DNA from: Lytechinus variegatus
Lineage: Eukaryota > Echinodermata > Echinoidea > Temnopleuroida > Toxopneustidae
DNA: 64,000 nucleotides
Direction: 5' to 3'
NCBI RefSeq assembly: GCF_018143015.1
Contig: NC_054746.1
Coordinates: 23,388,464 to 23,452,463, forward strand
Positions 25,266 to 37,300 of this stretch are shown piece by piece. Under the pieces are notes generated by a model that worked only from the letters and a program-made list of their open reading frames with translations, had not been told where the DNA came from and made no database searches. Every line of letters starts with the position of its first letter. The first letter of the stretch is position 1. A program made the position numbers and the translations under genes.

Positions 25266-25451
25266 CTTCACTTGATTTCTATGGACAAAAGAAAAACACA
25301 CAGGAAGATATTTATTTTAATAAGTTGAGACTTGATATTCATTGGAAATGAATATGAAATTCATTCTAAAAATGTTAACACGATCATCATGATGGGGCAC
25401 TGCAGGATCCTCATTTTATAGAATCTTGTTCGTGATAAGGACTTCTCCATT

Positions 25452-25722
25452 ATAATAATATAGGGTATTTATATCGTGCACATATCCACTTAATTAGGTG
25501 CTCAAGGCGCTCCTATATTACCCGGCTAAGTTAGGCGTTCATAGCGCACACAGCTTTTTAAGGAATTACTTCCTACCGGTACCCATTTACCTCACCTGGG
25601 TTGAGTGCAGCACACCGTGAATCAGTTTCTTTCTGAAGGAAATTACGCCATGGCCGGGATTCGAACCCACGACCATCTGTTTCAAAGTCCGAAGACTAAT
25701 CCACTGGGCCACAACGCTCCAC
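25452..25722 (-). mobile_element. tRNA-derived SINE
   Basis: Read on the minus strand it starts with a tRNA-like head. The A box is TGGCCCAGTGGA and the B box is GGTTCGAATCC (complement at about 25660-25670), the internal RNA polymerase III promoter elements. A body of about 190 bp follows, ending in GCACGATATAAATACCCTAT and a short TATTATTATAAT tail at the low-coordinate end. The head does not continue into a proper acceptor stem, so this is a SINE and not a tRNA gene. It lies just upstream of the SLC35B2 first coding exon. Confidence 0.85.
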
Positions 25723-26159
25723 AAATTATACAAATAATAGAAAAGTTCAATCACCTGTCAAACACTAATTGAGAGAAATAAAAACCAGTTGATCTTCATT
25801 CATTGAAATATATTATTTTATGAAAAGTCGTCACTCTACACTATCAACAACTCTTATCATTGGAATGGTTGTTTTTACAATATTAGTTCTTCCCAAAGTA
25901 ACATACACAACATACTGTAGGACATTTATAGTGTAATTTAGTGTGTATATTTTATGAGTACATTATTATGCCATTTTTATCAAAAATTTTACCTTTTTTC
26001 ATCAACATAAAAAATACAGTTTGTACACAAATATTTTTGAATCTATAGAAATTTTCAAAGTAAAAAAATGACAGAAATTTTCTCTACTTCCTATTGACAA
26101 CCAATTTCTAAAAGCTCCTAAAGGTGCTTTTAAAACTATTTTATAATACGTAATATGAT
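25723..26159. other. No gene seen
   Basis: AT-rich sequence without recognisable coding content or repeats. Confidence 0.5.
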
Positions 26160-27080
26160 GACATGCTCCCATTCACGGAAGCCTGCCTAGAGCTAGCCCG
26201 ATATGAATCTAGCAAAAACGTGCATGTTTTTTTCACTGCCTATACATCGCCGTTACTATGCATTTCTAATGCTCTGGATTCTATTTTGTATGCAGATAAC
26301 TCCAGCTTGTTCATATCCCATAAAAATGTTAAAACTTTACAAAATGTTTTTTAATAATGAACTGAAATATATATCAAAGTGGCTTACTGTAAATGAATTA
26401 ACTTTAAATGCTCGAAAAAAAATTCTAAGGGTTTTCACAAATAAAAATAGATCATTATTCAAAGTTGAGGTTTATTTAAATGAGATGCCAATTAATGAAG
26501 TAGCATTTACTACCTTTTAGGTGTTAATGTTAATCTTGATAATAGGTTCAAATAGAATGAGCATGCTGGTGCAAAGTTGCCAAAAACATCACTGTCATAT
26601 ATAAACTGCACATGTTACCGAAGATGATTCATCTTTTATTGTATAATACATTGATTTTACCTTATTTGAACTTCTGCAATATAGTCTGAGGTAATAAAAA
26701 CATGAAATATTAACATATTTCTTTTACAAAAAAGGACAATAAAAATTAACTATTACTCACTCCTCATATCTCAGTCATTCTGGACCATTGTTTACAATCT
26801 TGGAAAATTCTAAATATAGTGTTTTTGAACAAAATGAATATTGCAGTTATAATTTGTTATTATATTAAAAACAAAATCTCTTGCCGAATTCCCTCAATTT
26901 TCTTTTATCAAACACATCTGTACACTTATTCTACTGGAAATGCTTGAAATATTCATATCCCACAGTGCAATACTTCTCTCTTAAAAATGGCATAATATCA
27001 AGGACCAATTATTGGAATTCAAAATTCTAGTTAAATCCCTTCCCATATTCAGTTAGAATTAAGATCTTCGGTATCTTTTT
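26160..27080 (+). mobile_element. Degraded LINE reverse-transcriptase fragment
   Basis: Translated pieces read like the second half of a LINE reverse transcriptase: LYADNSSLFISHKNV is a decayed YADD motif context, followed by LQNVFNNELKYISKWLTVNE, and further on LHMLPKMIHLLLYNTLILPY and LNFCNIV in shifted frames. Stops and frame changes break it, and the N-terminal half with the endonuclease is missing. It resembles CR1-like non-LTR elements and is not functional. Confidence 0.75.
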
Positions 27081-27859
27081 AAAAAGGAAATAGTCCACAA
27101 AACATTTTAATTGTCAAATTCATAATCTAAATATTCTGGCTCTCTAGCTCTCTCTCTCTCTCCATCCTACCCAGTGTACATTGGTGTAGATTCCCTTGGT
27201 CTCTTTGGTGTAATGTTGTGTTGGGGTTGGATCGATTGCAATTTTATTTTCAACCAGACTTAAGAGGCAAATCAATGCAAAATGTAGAATGTACACTTCA
27301 TACATACATACAATACTTGATGATGAAGATGATGATAACAAATAATACAGGAACATGTGTAAGTCTGATGGTGACTATACTCTCTAAACTCCAATCTCTT
27401 ATCTATCTGTATGCTGGAACAATCTGTAAAGTAATCTGCAATCTGTAATAATCTCTAACAATCTGATTTGGGTTCAGAAGTGAACCCCTTTTATATTGGT
27501 CTGGTCTGGACTCTTTACAACCAAACAGGTGTTGGTCAACCTTGGACGCTTGACCAAAACAATCTGTACGTCATAACTTTACTCTGAATTGGGGGAGTTG
27601 ACCTTTCAGGGAGAACATGAAATGTAGTGAATAAGAAACCCATAAAATGTGTGTGCATCAGAAGTTTAGCTGGAAGAAGAATGAGTAATACTTTCTAATG
27701 AAAGTTGGAGCTGGTATACTTCCTGTAGAAGTATTGATTAAGTATTGATTATGTATTGATATAATATTGACTATGTGAAATATGTCTTATCATCACATAA
27801 CAGTAAGTCTAAGGGGATAATCTTAATTGTTAGACTTAGATCTTACTTTTTTTTTTGTT
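27081..27859. other. No gene seen
   Basis: The interval contains a short CT run at 27140-27163 and a weak AATCTGTAA-like repetition at 27420-27460. I see no coding frame. Confidence 0.5.
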
Positions 27860-28731
27860 ACGCCTAACGCCAAGGGTTGGCCTATCACTGGACCAAAAGC
27901 TTCGGTCTCTGTTATGTTGGTTGTTCCGCTGAACTTCGCTGGCTCCACTCACCAAATACATACACAGAGACCGAAGTTTTAGCTTGATCTGTACAGGGAC
28001 TCAATTGCCATATGTTTATGTATTAAGTTCGGATAAAACAGGGAAGTGAAGTTGCGCGAAAGCCAAAGTAAGTCACTGTTTTTTCCCCTTTTAAGTTTTT
28101 TTTCTCAATTTTTTGGCAATTAATGCCAAGAGGGTTGGCTTCACTCACCAAATACAGAGACCGAAGTTCTAGCCGATCTGTACAGGGGACTCAATGGCCA
28201 TATGTTTATGTACTTAAGATCGGATAAAACGGAGAAGTGAATTTGCGCAACAGCCGAGGTAAGTCACTGTTCTTGTTCCTTTTAACTTGATTTTTCTCAG
28301 TTTTTGGCAATTAATGCCAAGAGGGAATATTAATTTGCATTTTGGTCGCGTTAATTTTCAAAATTTTTATTCTTAAAGACAAAAATTGAAGAGCCCCGAC
28401 GGGGGGATTTTGCATTGCAAGTCCCTTAATGGTGGCTGCACAATAGCGAGCCGTCTGTGTACGAGGAGAAATTTTTAAAAAAATGTTTTAAAAACTCCTC
28501 GAAACAGATGGCTGCCAGCTGTCTAGTACTAGCTGTGCGCTGACTGCACTCTCGGTTCGTCTTTCGTGCTGGGGTAGATGCGACGGCGGTCGGCCATTGC
28601 GAGCCGGAAGTCTCAACAATCTTTTATTTTTGGTGGGGGTGCATATGGAACTCTTTTCGGAAACTCTTCGAAACAGACGGCTGCAAGCTGACTGACACTG
28701 ACAGTCTACTCTAACTTAGCGGTTAGCAGTA
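27860..28731 (+). repeat. Dispersed structured repeat, copy A
   Basis: The copy begins with a hairpin: CTTCGGTCTCTGTTATGTTG, a short GGTTGTTCCG loop region, then ACTCACCAAATACA and CAGAGACCGAAG. A block of about 195 bp is tandemly duplicated (about 27938-28132 and 28133-28325), each with CAATTGCCATATGTTTATGT or a close variant and ending near AAGTAAGTCACTGTT. It continues through a second hairpin (GAGCCGTCTGTGTACGAGGAG against CTCCTCGAAACAGATGGCTG). Copy B lies in reverse at 53816-54290 within a DRC8 intron. No coding frame is present and I do not recognise the family. Confidence 0.7.
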
Positions 28732-29143
28732 GAGGCGCACGGCCAATATGGGAGACTCTCCAATGTGGGAGATAATCTCCTATATTAGAGACTTGCTTTG
28801 CAAAAGAAACAACACCAACAAAAGCATTATTTTTACCACCCAAAGTTTCGTCTCACTGAGGACAGAAGCTCATTTGTTTTGTGTGTGGATGACAACAAAA
28901 ATCCAGAGTAGACGGTGAAGAGGGGTAATTTTCAACTTCAAGAGGAATCTGCTTATCACATTTTTATTTGCAGCCAAGCCCAAGGTAATCCTTTTGAAGC
29001 AAATGTAAACAAAGGATATTGGTCTCCCAAACTGGAGACTGTCTCAGAAATTGAATACCCAAATTCTTTACAAAAGTCTCTGATATTGGAGATAATCTCT
29101 CTCATGGGAGACAGTCTCCAATATATAATTGGCTGTGCGCCTC
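28732..29143. mobile_element. MITE, about 412 bp
   Basis: GAGGCGCACGGCCAAT at the left is mirrored by ATTGGCTGTGCGCCTC at the right. The arms stay similar for about 75 bp through GGGAGACTCTCCAAT, GAGATAATCTCC and AGAGACTT blocks. GGAGA/TCTCC words recur across it. It has no coding content. Confidence 0.75.
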
Positions 29144-29198
29144 GAGGACAAGGGCCTACTTGTTAGCCTGACATCATCAGGACATGCATCACAATTAC

Positions 29199-30677
29199 TA
29201 ACCCAGGGGGCCCAGGATCGTACGTGCATTTTACCATACCTCACGGAGAAGCGTGAAGTATGGTCAAAATAATTCTCCGAATATAAGCACTTACCACGAT
29301 TATATGGATGATGGTCTAACGAGTGGCAGTTTTCCTGACATCTGGGCACAGACTGGAACTTCAATAAACAAAAAGTTCTCTCCTTCTACCCCCGTCTCGA
29401 TCGGCCATTTTTTGTTATGAATTGTAACAAAATGGCCAATCGAGACTGGAGGAGAGAACTTTTCATTTTTAGAGGTTCCAGTCTGTGCCCACTCACACAT
29501 TGTACGAGGTTAGTATGTACTAACCTCGTACAATAGACCGTGTTTGACCCTGGATTTCGAAGTAGTCGGCAAACATCGCTTCATTGCTGAAGTAATATTT
29601 TCCGAAGCTCCTTCTCGCTACGCACCGGGGCTCTTGCCGGTAAGTAGCAATAGTTTGTTGAATATGAAAATAATTATAAAATCATAATCCGATAAAAAAA
29701 GCACATTTTGCTTACCTCGGCCTCGAAAGTGACTTCGCTTGTCTCTTCCACGGAAATACAAGGAAGCCCGTTGGTGGCGCTAATAATTTCACAACCTTGA
29801 TTCAGCTCCTCGGTAATTTTATAACTGTATCTAAATTCTTTGAATGCGCAATCCTTATGATTAATTTACTAATTATGGGCACCAATTAATGAAATGCCTT
29901 CAAAAAACATAATTAATGATTATTATTGGTGATGATAACACTCATTTGCATTAATTTAAAAAGATGACTGATAAAAAAAAAAAAGAAAATAATATACGTG
30001 CCTGGAAAGAAACCAGCAGTACAAGCTTTGACGAACGTCAATAATACGTATACGGTATACCAAAGTCTATACAATGAAAAGATTGGACACTTCACGGACT
30101 TTGCATAATGCCTTGCATCGATATGCGTGTAAAATAGTGTAGGTGCCTATTCTTTCCCTTGTCGTGTCTTTGATATGAATATAAATCGCGCGCCCTCTTC
30201 AGGAGAAAATTGATATCAACGCTGTCTGATTTCTATCTCCGTAAAATCTTCACTAAAGATCAAGAAAATATACATATTTTTAGAAAGAAACTTCAAGGAG
30301 AAGTCACGGAAGGATCTAAATGATTCGGTAAGTGTCATAGCAGGATGTGGAATACCAATTTATACATAATATTTTATGTGGGCAAAAGCCCACTGTATTT
30401 TGGAAGTGTAGTTGTGTGTCGCGTGCGTATGACTGATAATCCTTCGCTCGCGAGACGATATGAACCCATGGGTGGTCTGTGCCCAGATGTCAGAAAAACT
30501 GCCACTTGTTAGACCATCATCCATATAATCGTATCGTGGTAAGTGCTTGATTTCTGTTTTAACTATTTATTCGGAGAATTATTTTGACCATACTTCATGC
30601 TTCTCCGTGAGGTATGGTAAAATGCACGTAAGATCCTGGGCTCCCGACCGCTACGCGGCCGGGAGCCCCCTGGGTTA
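29199..30677. mobile_element. Palindromic DNA transposon split by a nested element
   Basis: The terminal repeats begin TAACCCAGGGGGC on both sides, and an exact 9-bp target duplication, CACAATTAC, flanks them (29190-29198 and 30678-30686). The left half continues GATCGTACGTGCATTTTACC and folds back on itself around about 29415, so the original element was one long palindrome of about 485 bp. A 985-bp element and its duplicated 9-bp target sit in the right arm. The right end has an extra GC hairpin (TCCCGACCGCTACGCGGCCG). It is non-autonomous. The 9-bp duplication suggests a MULE-like group, which is inference. Confidence 0.85.
29490..30474. mobile_element. Nested 985-bp DNA transposon, copy 2
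   Basis: This is the second copy of the element at 8902-9884: the same CACTCACACATTG start, 34-nt subterminal palindrome, CCCATGGGTG end and internal sequence, with few single-base differences and a short A-run length change. The exact 9-bp duplication GTCTGTGCC lies at 29481-29489 and 30475-30483. It is inserted in an arm of the palindromic element at 29199-30677. The 50-codon minus-strand frame with its GAG|GTAAGC donor is kept (donor side at 29716). Confidence 0.85.
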
Positions 30678-30686
30678 CACAATTAC

Positions 30687-31354
30687 AAACCAAAGCCTTT
30701 TCGGCCATTTTCCCTCCTCATTTCCTTTGTTTGATGAACAATTGGGCCAAATTGTGGTTTTGGGAACCACTCGTAGATTTGTGTACGTACGCGCACTTGT
30801 GTACAAAGTGAATGGAGCCTGGAGCCTAGGGAACCGTGCGTGTGACTGAATAAAGCGCTGCTGTATGAAGTGAACGGTGGTTCCCTATATCACGATAATG
30901 CCAACAATTGTTATTCACTATTTATTTCATGTATCTTGCCTGATTTCTTGAGGAAAAATATAAATCAAACTGAAAGACTGACTGGCGCGAAACCGCACGA
31001 AAGTAAGCTCGTGGGACTGTTGTTCATGTTGACTGTTCAGCTTCAAAGTTCCGGCTCGGCCTTCTCTCACTCTTCTCACTCTCAGCTCAATCAATGGAAT
31101 TGGAATCTGAAAACGAATGTTTAACGTTATAACTATGCAAGAATGACAAAAATGAGGCCTACATAAATATTCATAAGTATTGGACATTACCAATTTCCAG
31201 ATCTTAGACTTCAAAATCAATGTTGACTGTGTCGGTGAACTAGCAAGATCAAGACACGTCGACGTCGGCTATCGATACCGGCGCCGGGTAGGAAAATTTT
31301 GTGATCGAGCATAGCAGCAGCAGTCCGACTTTTAGTTACCACCACGAGATCATT
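30687..31354. promoter_or_regulatory. Probable ECH1 promoter and 5' UTR region
   Basis: This gene-free interval lies directly upstream of the ECH1 start. CpG-rich words appear from 30990 to 31300 (GCGCGAAACCGCACG, ACACGTCGACGTCGGC, ACCGGCGCCGGG), unlike the AT-rich surroundings. SLC35B2 is transcribed away from here and needs a 5' exon upstream of 25280, so a shared bidirectional promoter is possible. No TATA box or start site can be fixed by eye. Confidence 0.4.
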
Positions 31355-34300
31355 ATGAATTCTCTCGCCAAAGTCATCCTGTCAACAGCTAGGAAAGGAA
31401 ACTTGAGTAAGATTAATTCAAAATATAAAGGAAAGAAAATGGCATTAATCTGTAAGATAATTTTAGGTATTAGCATTCGGGTGGGAGTTTAACTTCAATT
31501 CAAAATACGAGTGAAAGATCGAACCCACTCATCATCATGAACTGGATTTAGCGAGCACGCAGACCGGTGCTCCCGCCGTGTACCGGCGGCACATTTCGAG
31601 GCTACCTGTAGGATGGGGTTGGGTGTCTGGACACGTAACAAAAATGACTTCAGCCTTCTTTTTTGTCTTTGGATTAAACAAAAACTGTGCATTGATTAGT
31701 GCTAATCATCATAAATATTTATTCTCTATAATATTGTCTAATATTTTGTGCTAAAACATTTAAGAGATTTGAAGTGTGAACTTTTTCAATTGGCTGTAGT
31801 GTAGGCTATAAATCGACTAGACCTATACACAACCTGTCCGGACACCCAACAACTGGGTATACTCGGGGGGGGGGGGGGGGGCAGTCAAATATATTGCTGT
31901 ACACACCCGTGACCAAGGAATTTCCAAACATCCCCTAAACAAGTTTTTCTCTGTGTGCAAAATAACCCCCTTAACAAGTTTTTCGCGGGCTTTATTAACA
32001 CATTTTTACCCCAAACAAGTTGTTTGCCAAAATATGTATTATGACCTCAGGGAAAAAGCTTAGGGAAAAAGCTTGGGGAAAAAAAAAGCATACCCTAAAC
32101 ACGTTTGGCTATTCTTTTTAAAATGAGCTTTGGCCCAAGTTCAAGTTTGGGTAAAAAAACATACCCTAAATACGTTGGACCCCGCGACTGACCATTGACC
32201 AGTCTTTCAAAACCACCCTTTTTCTTGAAAATCAGTGTTTTTGATACCCTTAACGAGTCCATGCGCGGACCGCGTCCAAAACTGAAAAAAACCCCTTTAA
32301 ACGCGTTTTTTGGTCACGCGGGGGTATACTAGCTGCTGTTACCAACAGTACAAGCTAGTGAAGCTACGGTGTTGAAATCTGGACTGGGGAGCGTTTCATC
32401 AACATTTCTGTGTGACAAGATGTCAGATCTAACAGCTTTCAATGATATTGATTGGCTAAGAAGCAGTGTTACTTTGGTAACTATCGGATTAAATGGGACT
32501 TATCGGATAAAACGTCTGACAACTCCTTTCATGAAACACTCCCGGGGGCCTGTTTCTCAACACATGGACAAGTTAGTCATATCTTTATCCACCAACCACA
32601 GAGTTAGTTCCAATCTTACTAAACCTGTTTCTCGAAAGGCTTCCTAACTAGAATACCTTGATATCGATACTATCGGTAAAAAGAGCAGACAAGATGTAGT
32701 CTTAGTCACAAAATATAATTTGAAAAAATTATGACAAAATTGCAAATATTATGATGAATTGGGAAATAAATCTTTTCAAAATTATAGCACAGGTGAATTA
32801 TGCATCATACATACTTAGACCTTGAAGACTGGAGCATTCAATTGCAGAGAAAATTAAATTATGAATGATTCATTTCATGACAAAAAAAAAATCACTTGTG
32901 GACGTTGAGATGGGTACCCCGGGGATATCCAATTTTTATAGTTTACGAAAGGAAACCATAACGGTTTTCTTTGTAAAATGATGATAATTATGCTGTCTTT
33001 AATGATTCCATAGGTCATCAAAATATGGTTTAATGAAACATTTTTAATCATTGATACCGAAACATACACGATATTTAACAAATTATATGCATAAATTAAA
33101 GGTAGAAATTTATCCAACTGTTAATAGGTGTCTGAAAACAACAAATACGGAGTTCAGTATGGATGGCCTGACGTTGTAGAATTCATCCAACTGTTAATAG
33201 GTGTCTGAAAACAACAAATACGAGTTCAGTTATGGATGGCCTGACGTAGAATCTTTATCGATTGAATAATTTTACTATTTCAAAATGAATGGTTTTGTGG
33301 CTTTTTACCAACAGTTGTTATAGTTTCTTTGTATTACAATTATCAATGACTGCATTATCCCACTTGTTTTGTGATGTAATTTCAACCTCTATGATTGATT
33401 ATGTAAGATTATAATTTTAAAATTTCTAGGCACTTTTGCATGTCATAGTCTACCCATGTGATGCCATTACATCATTAAGAAAAAAGATGACAGGTCGAAA
33501 GTGTCATAAATATTAAGTGAGGTTGTTGTACCCGATCTTGATAAAGAGGGCTTCGTGAAACGGTTAGCAGACAAGTAGCTCACTATCTCTGATTTAGTCA
33601 AGGAGTTAGACTTATGACGGTGTTGAGAAACGGGCCCCTGGTTATGGTGTTGTGATAAAGTAATGGTCAGTCGTGATTATTTTTGGTTGTTTGAGAAAAT
33701 ATTTAAATTTTACGCATGAGTGAACATGAATTGCAGTGTTTAGCGCAGCATTTTAACTTTGATACGGTTCTCAGAATGGGGTTCATGGGAGTCTTGCAGG
33801 AGAAAGGGGGTGAGATAACCCAGGGACCCAACTTTTTGGTGTCATATGAAAATGAAAGTTTACTTTATTGGCTTTCCATATATTTAGAACTTTTGTCCAC
33901 AAGTGATATATTTTTTGTTTGGCAGCCATTTCAAAGGTGTATAGTTTTTTAGATGCAATATATGATTGTATTTGTATAAGAATTCTTTGTTTCTATTTCA
34001 GTAACAGAACCCACCTCCATACTTTGTGCTAATAATTTTATTTAGACTTTACTGTATTTTTTGTTGTTGTTGTTCATTTAAAATTATTATTTCAGCCAAG
34101 ATCGGCCTTGGAAGAACACTCGCTAGAAGCATGTCTTCCGAAGGGCTGTCAAAATATAATTTTGAGTCACTTGCTGTGACAAATCCCCAAGAGTTCATAT
34201 ACAAGGTTGAGGTGAACAGACCAGAAAAACGTAATGCAATGAACAGAGCATTTTGGAGGTAAGCTTTTTAATAAAACTTAAAGCGTTTTCATAGAGCAAC

Positions 34301-37300
34301 TGCGGAAATTAAAAAAAAAAATTCCTCTGTTTGAGGTTGTCCAAGTTCAATATTGTTTTTTAATTTAATTGTTACAGAAGGAAGTGTCTATGAATGAAAT
34401 TTGTCATTTCACATGCATGTAATATTTGAGAAAGGAACAGTATTTTTTTTTCAGTCTAGGGCTAGGCTTTAATTGAGAAGCCTTCATTGGTTTGGATATC
34501 ATCTACATTAATCTTAGGATTGGGGTTATTGATTAAAGATGTTTAAACTATCTCACATGTAGCTTCATTGGCTTGGATAATATGTACATTAATCTTAGGA
34601 TTAGGGTTATTCATAAAAGATGTTTAAGCTATCTCACACCCGTCATTGGCATTGATATCATCTACATTTATCTTAGGATTAGGGTTATTTGTAAAAGATA
34701 TGTAAGCTATCTCACACTTAGCTTCTTTGGATATTTTCTGTATGAATCTTAGGATTAGGGTTATTTGTAAAAGATGTTTGTCAAATTAAGCTATCTCACA
34801 CTTAGCTTCTTTGGATATTATCTACATGAATCTTAGGATTAAGGTTATTTGTAAAAGATGTTTGTTAAATTGAGCTATCTCCCACATAGCTTTTCATAAG
34901 ATTTAAAAAAAAAGGAATGATATACATAGTATACCTATGTAGAAAATTATTTACCAAAAATAAAAATGTTATTACTGTATTAGAAAACTTATTCAAGACG
35001 AATTGCTGTGATATTCAAAGCTACATGAATCTCATAGCTGGCATAATCAGTTTAAATGTAAGCTTTCATATGACCAGCTTTGTTAGCATGAATGTCATTG
35101 ATTTTTTTTTTGGGGGGGGGGGTTGGGGGGTGTTTGGGGGTGTTCAATTTTCAAAGAAAATTTTCAAAGAAAATTGAAGTTTATCTCAGTCGTAGGTTAT
35201 TATAAACCAAAACAGCAGAATATCCTTGTATCTCCAAAAAGGCGATTCCATACATGTCGTACGGGACATTTAGGCCCGTATTCTGAAGTCGGGTTTAAGT
35301 TAAACTCAGGTTTAAAGTTGTGGTTTAAGTATGGATGGCCAATTGTTACATAAATCACTAACATTGGAGATATCATATTTCAGCTCATTTGGCTCTTAAA
35401 TCATTCATAATTATCTAAGAAGTATAAATAGATGATTGTTTTCACCATCGATGAATCAGGAAAGAGCAGAATAAACATAAGAAGCGTACAACTTAACAAA
35501 AATTTTGATACTTTTGGCTTCCCATACTTAAACCACAACTTTAAACCTGAGTTAAGTTAAACCCGACTTCAGAATACGGGCCTTTGTCAACAATTTCTAG
35601 TCTCAGTCTCTAAGCTAATGCTTGAGCAATGAAAAGTTATTTTTGGTTGATAATATAGTAATAGTGGGAAGTCATGTGAAAAACTGATTACCAACAAAAA
35701 ATATTTGATTGAATTAAGGGCGAAAATATTGTGAGTCGTATGGGGCTCAGAAATGTCCTGTACCCATTCGACACGCAACATTTTCACCTTTCATTTACCC
35801 ATGGACACGATATCTTTTTTTGGTTGTCATTTTTTCATATGTATACTCAGTAGTATTCTATTATTACCAAAAACAATTTGAAGTTCTTTGTTTGTTTGGA
35901 CAATAGGTTAAAAAATGTTGCAAAAATAGCTGATTTTTCTAGCATGGAATGGCCCAAAAAAGATTCCGCTGACAAAGTTTTCTTCCTCATTTGGAGATCT
36001 GCCAGGGAAACTGGATTGGTAGATTTGTGTTTTTAAAACTGGACAAAGGTAGCTTGGAGAAACTTCATCTAATAGTGATGAAAAGATTAGATGAAGGCAT
36101 ATTAACAATTAACATATAATAAAAGAAAGGAAAAATGATTAAGGAAAATAAAATGCTTTGATATTTGACAATCTCTCATCAATTCTAAATCTTACAGAGG
36201 ATTTTACCAATCTGGTGAAATTTTGGACTCTTGCTTCAGACCTTATGGATGAAGTCAATGTTTAAAGACTGCTTGATTTTTAATTCATGAAATTGAATAA
36301 ATCTTTGTTAGATGTGAATGTAGATCTTGGGGTGTTTTGCAAAGATTCAGTTGTGACTAGAATTGCACTTTGAGTTCCCAGTTGCATATTAAAAATGGTC
36401 AGGTCATGCATTAGAGTTGTACTTTACCACATATTAAGTAATGAGGTTTCTTGTTCAATATCATGTGTGGGTGGACTGTATGTCAGGACTGTTTTTTTTT
36501 TCAGCTTTGGCATCAATGATAACTTGGCTATAATGGTATCAAACAAATGTACCACAGCCGGTTAAAATCAAGGATTCCATGGAAGTTACAAATGATGGTT
36601 AAATTACTGTAATTAGTAGTATTGTCAAACTTAGCTCTGGTTTGCATCAAGTTTGTCTTTTGTGAAGTTTTTACTTTTAGTAGTTTACATGTAGGCCTAC
36701 CTTACATTATTGTACAGGGGTGTATATTCGGAAAGATTGATTTGCCAAAGTTATGATAAATTAAAATGCAACTCATAATTACATCAGCATAAGGATAACA
36801 CTGCTTAATTTTATTTTCTTATTCAGGGAGATGGTAGAATGTTTTAATACTATTGCAACTGACCAAGATTGCAGAGTAGTACTACTAACTGGTTCGGGCA
36901 AGACATTTTCTGCTGGTAAGTTTGAAAATACTAATCTTCAATTCTTCATCTATTTTTGAAAAACATTTTTGAATTGTGTAGAGATTAAAAATCACAATAA
37001 GTTCAACTATACAGATCATATTTATTACACTTTCATTGAGGTGTCAAACCCTTCATGTATATTCTTTATTTTGAATACTTATACAGTATACAAGGAAATG
37101 TTAGCATTTGATGCAATGGATTCAGTGTAATGTGTACAGGCCTATTATTAATATCACTGTTTGTTTAAAACTGCAAAAGACTTATTTCTGGTTTCGATCA
37201 GATTTGAACAGATTGAAATGTACATTGTTTTGTTTATTTGTATGTTAGTGATTAACAAAGTAAAAAAAAAATATTAGAGAAAACATAGATTTGTTAGAAA

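Noticed and set aside
25600-25722. A tRNA gene on the minus strand
   Set aside because: A and B boxes are present, but the sequence continues into a SINE body with no acceptor stem closing, so it is a tRNA-derived SINE.
30547-31220. Short frames upstream of ECH1
   Set aside because: They run across the transposon end and the GC-rich upstream region, with no domain content or phase-consistent splice sites.
33716-33952. 78-residue frame in ECH1 intron 1
   Set aside because: It has no recognisable motif and no flanking splice sites that keep the ECH1 frame; exon 1 joins directly to exon 2 at 34096.
34641-34775. Interstitial telomere
   Set aside because: TTAGGGTTA occurs only once per 80-bp unit and is not a run of TTAGGG.
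34480-34890. CRISPR-like repeat array
   Set aside because: The whole unit of about 80 bp repeats, with no short constant repeat and unique spacers, and it lies in an animal intron.
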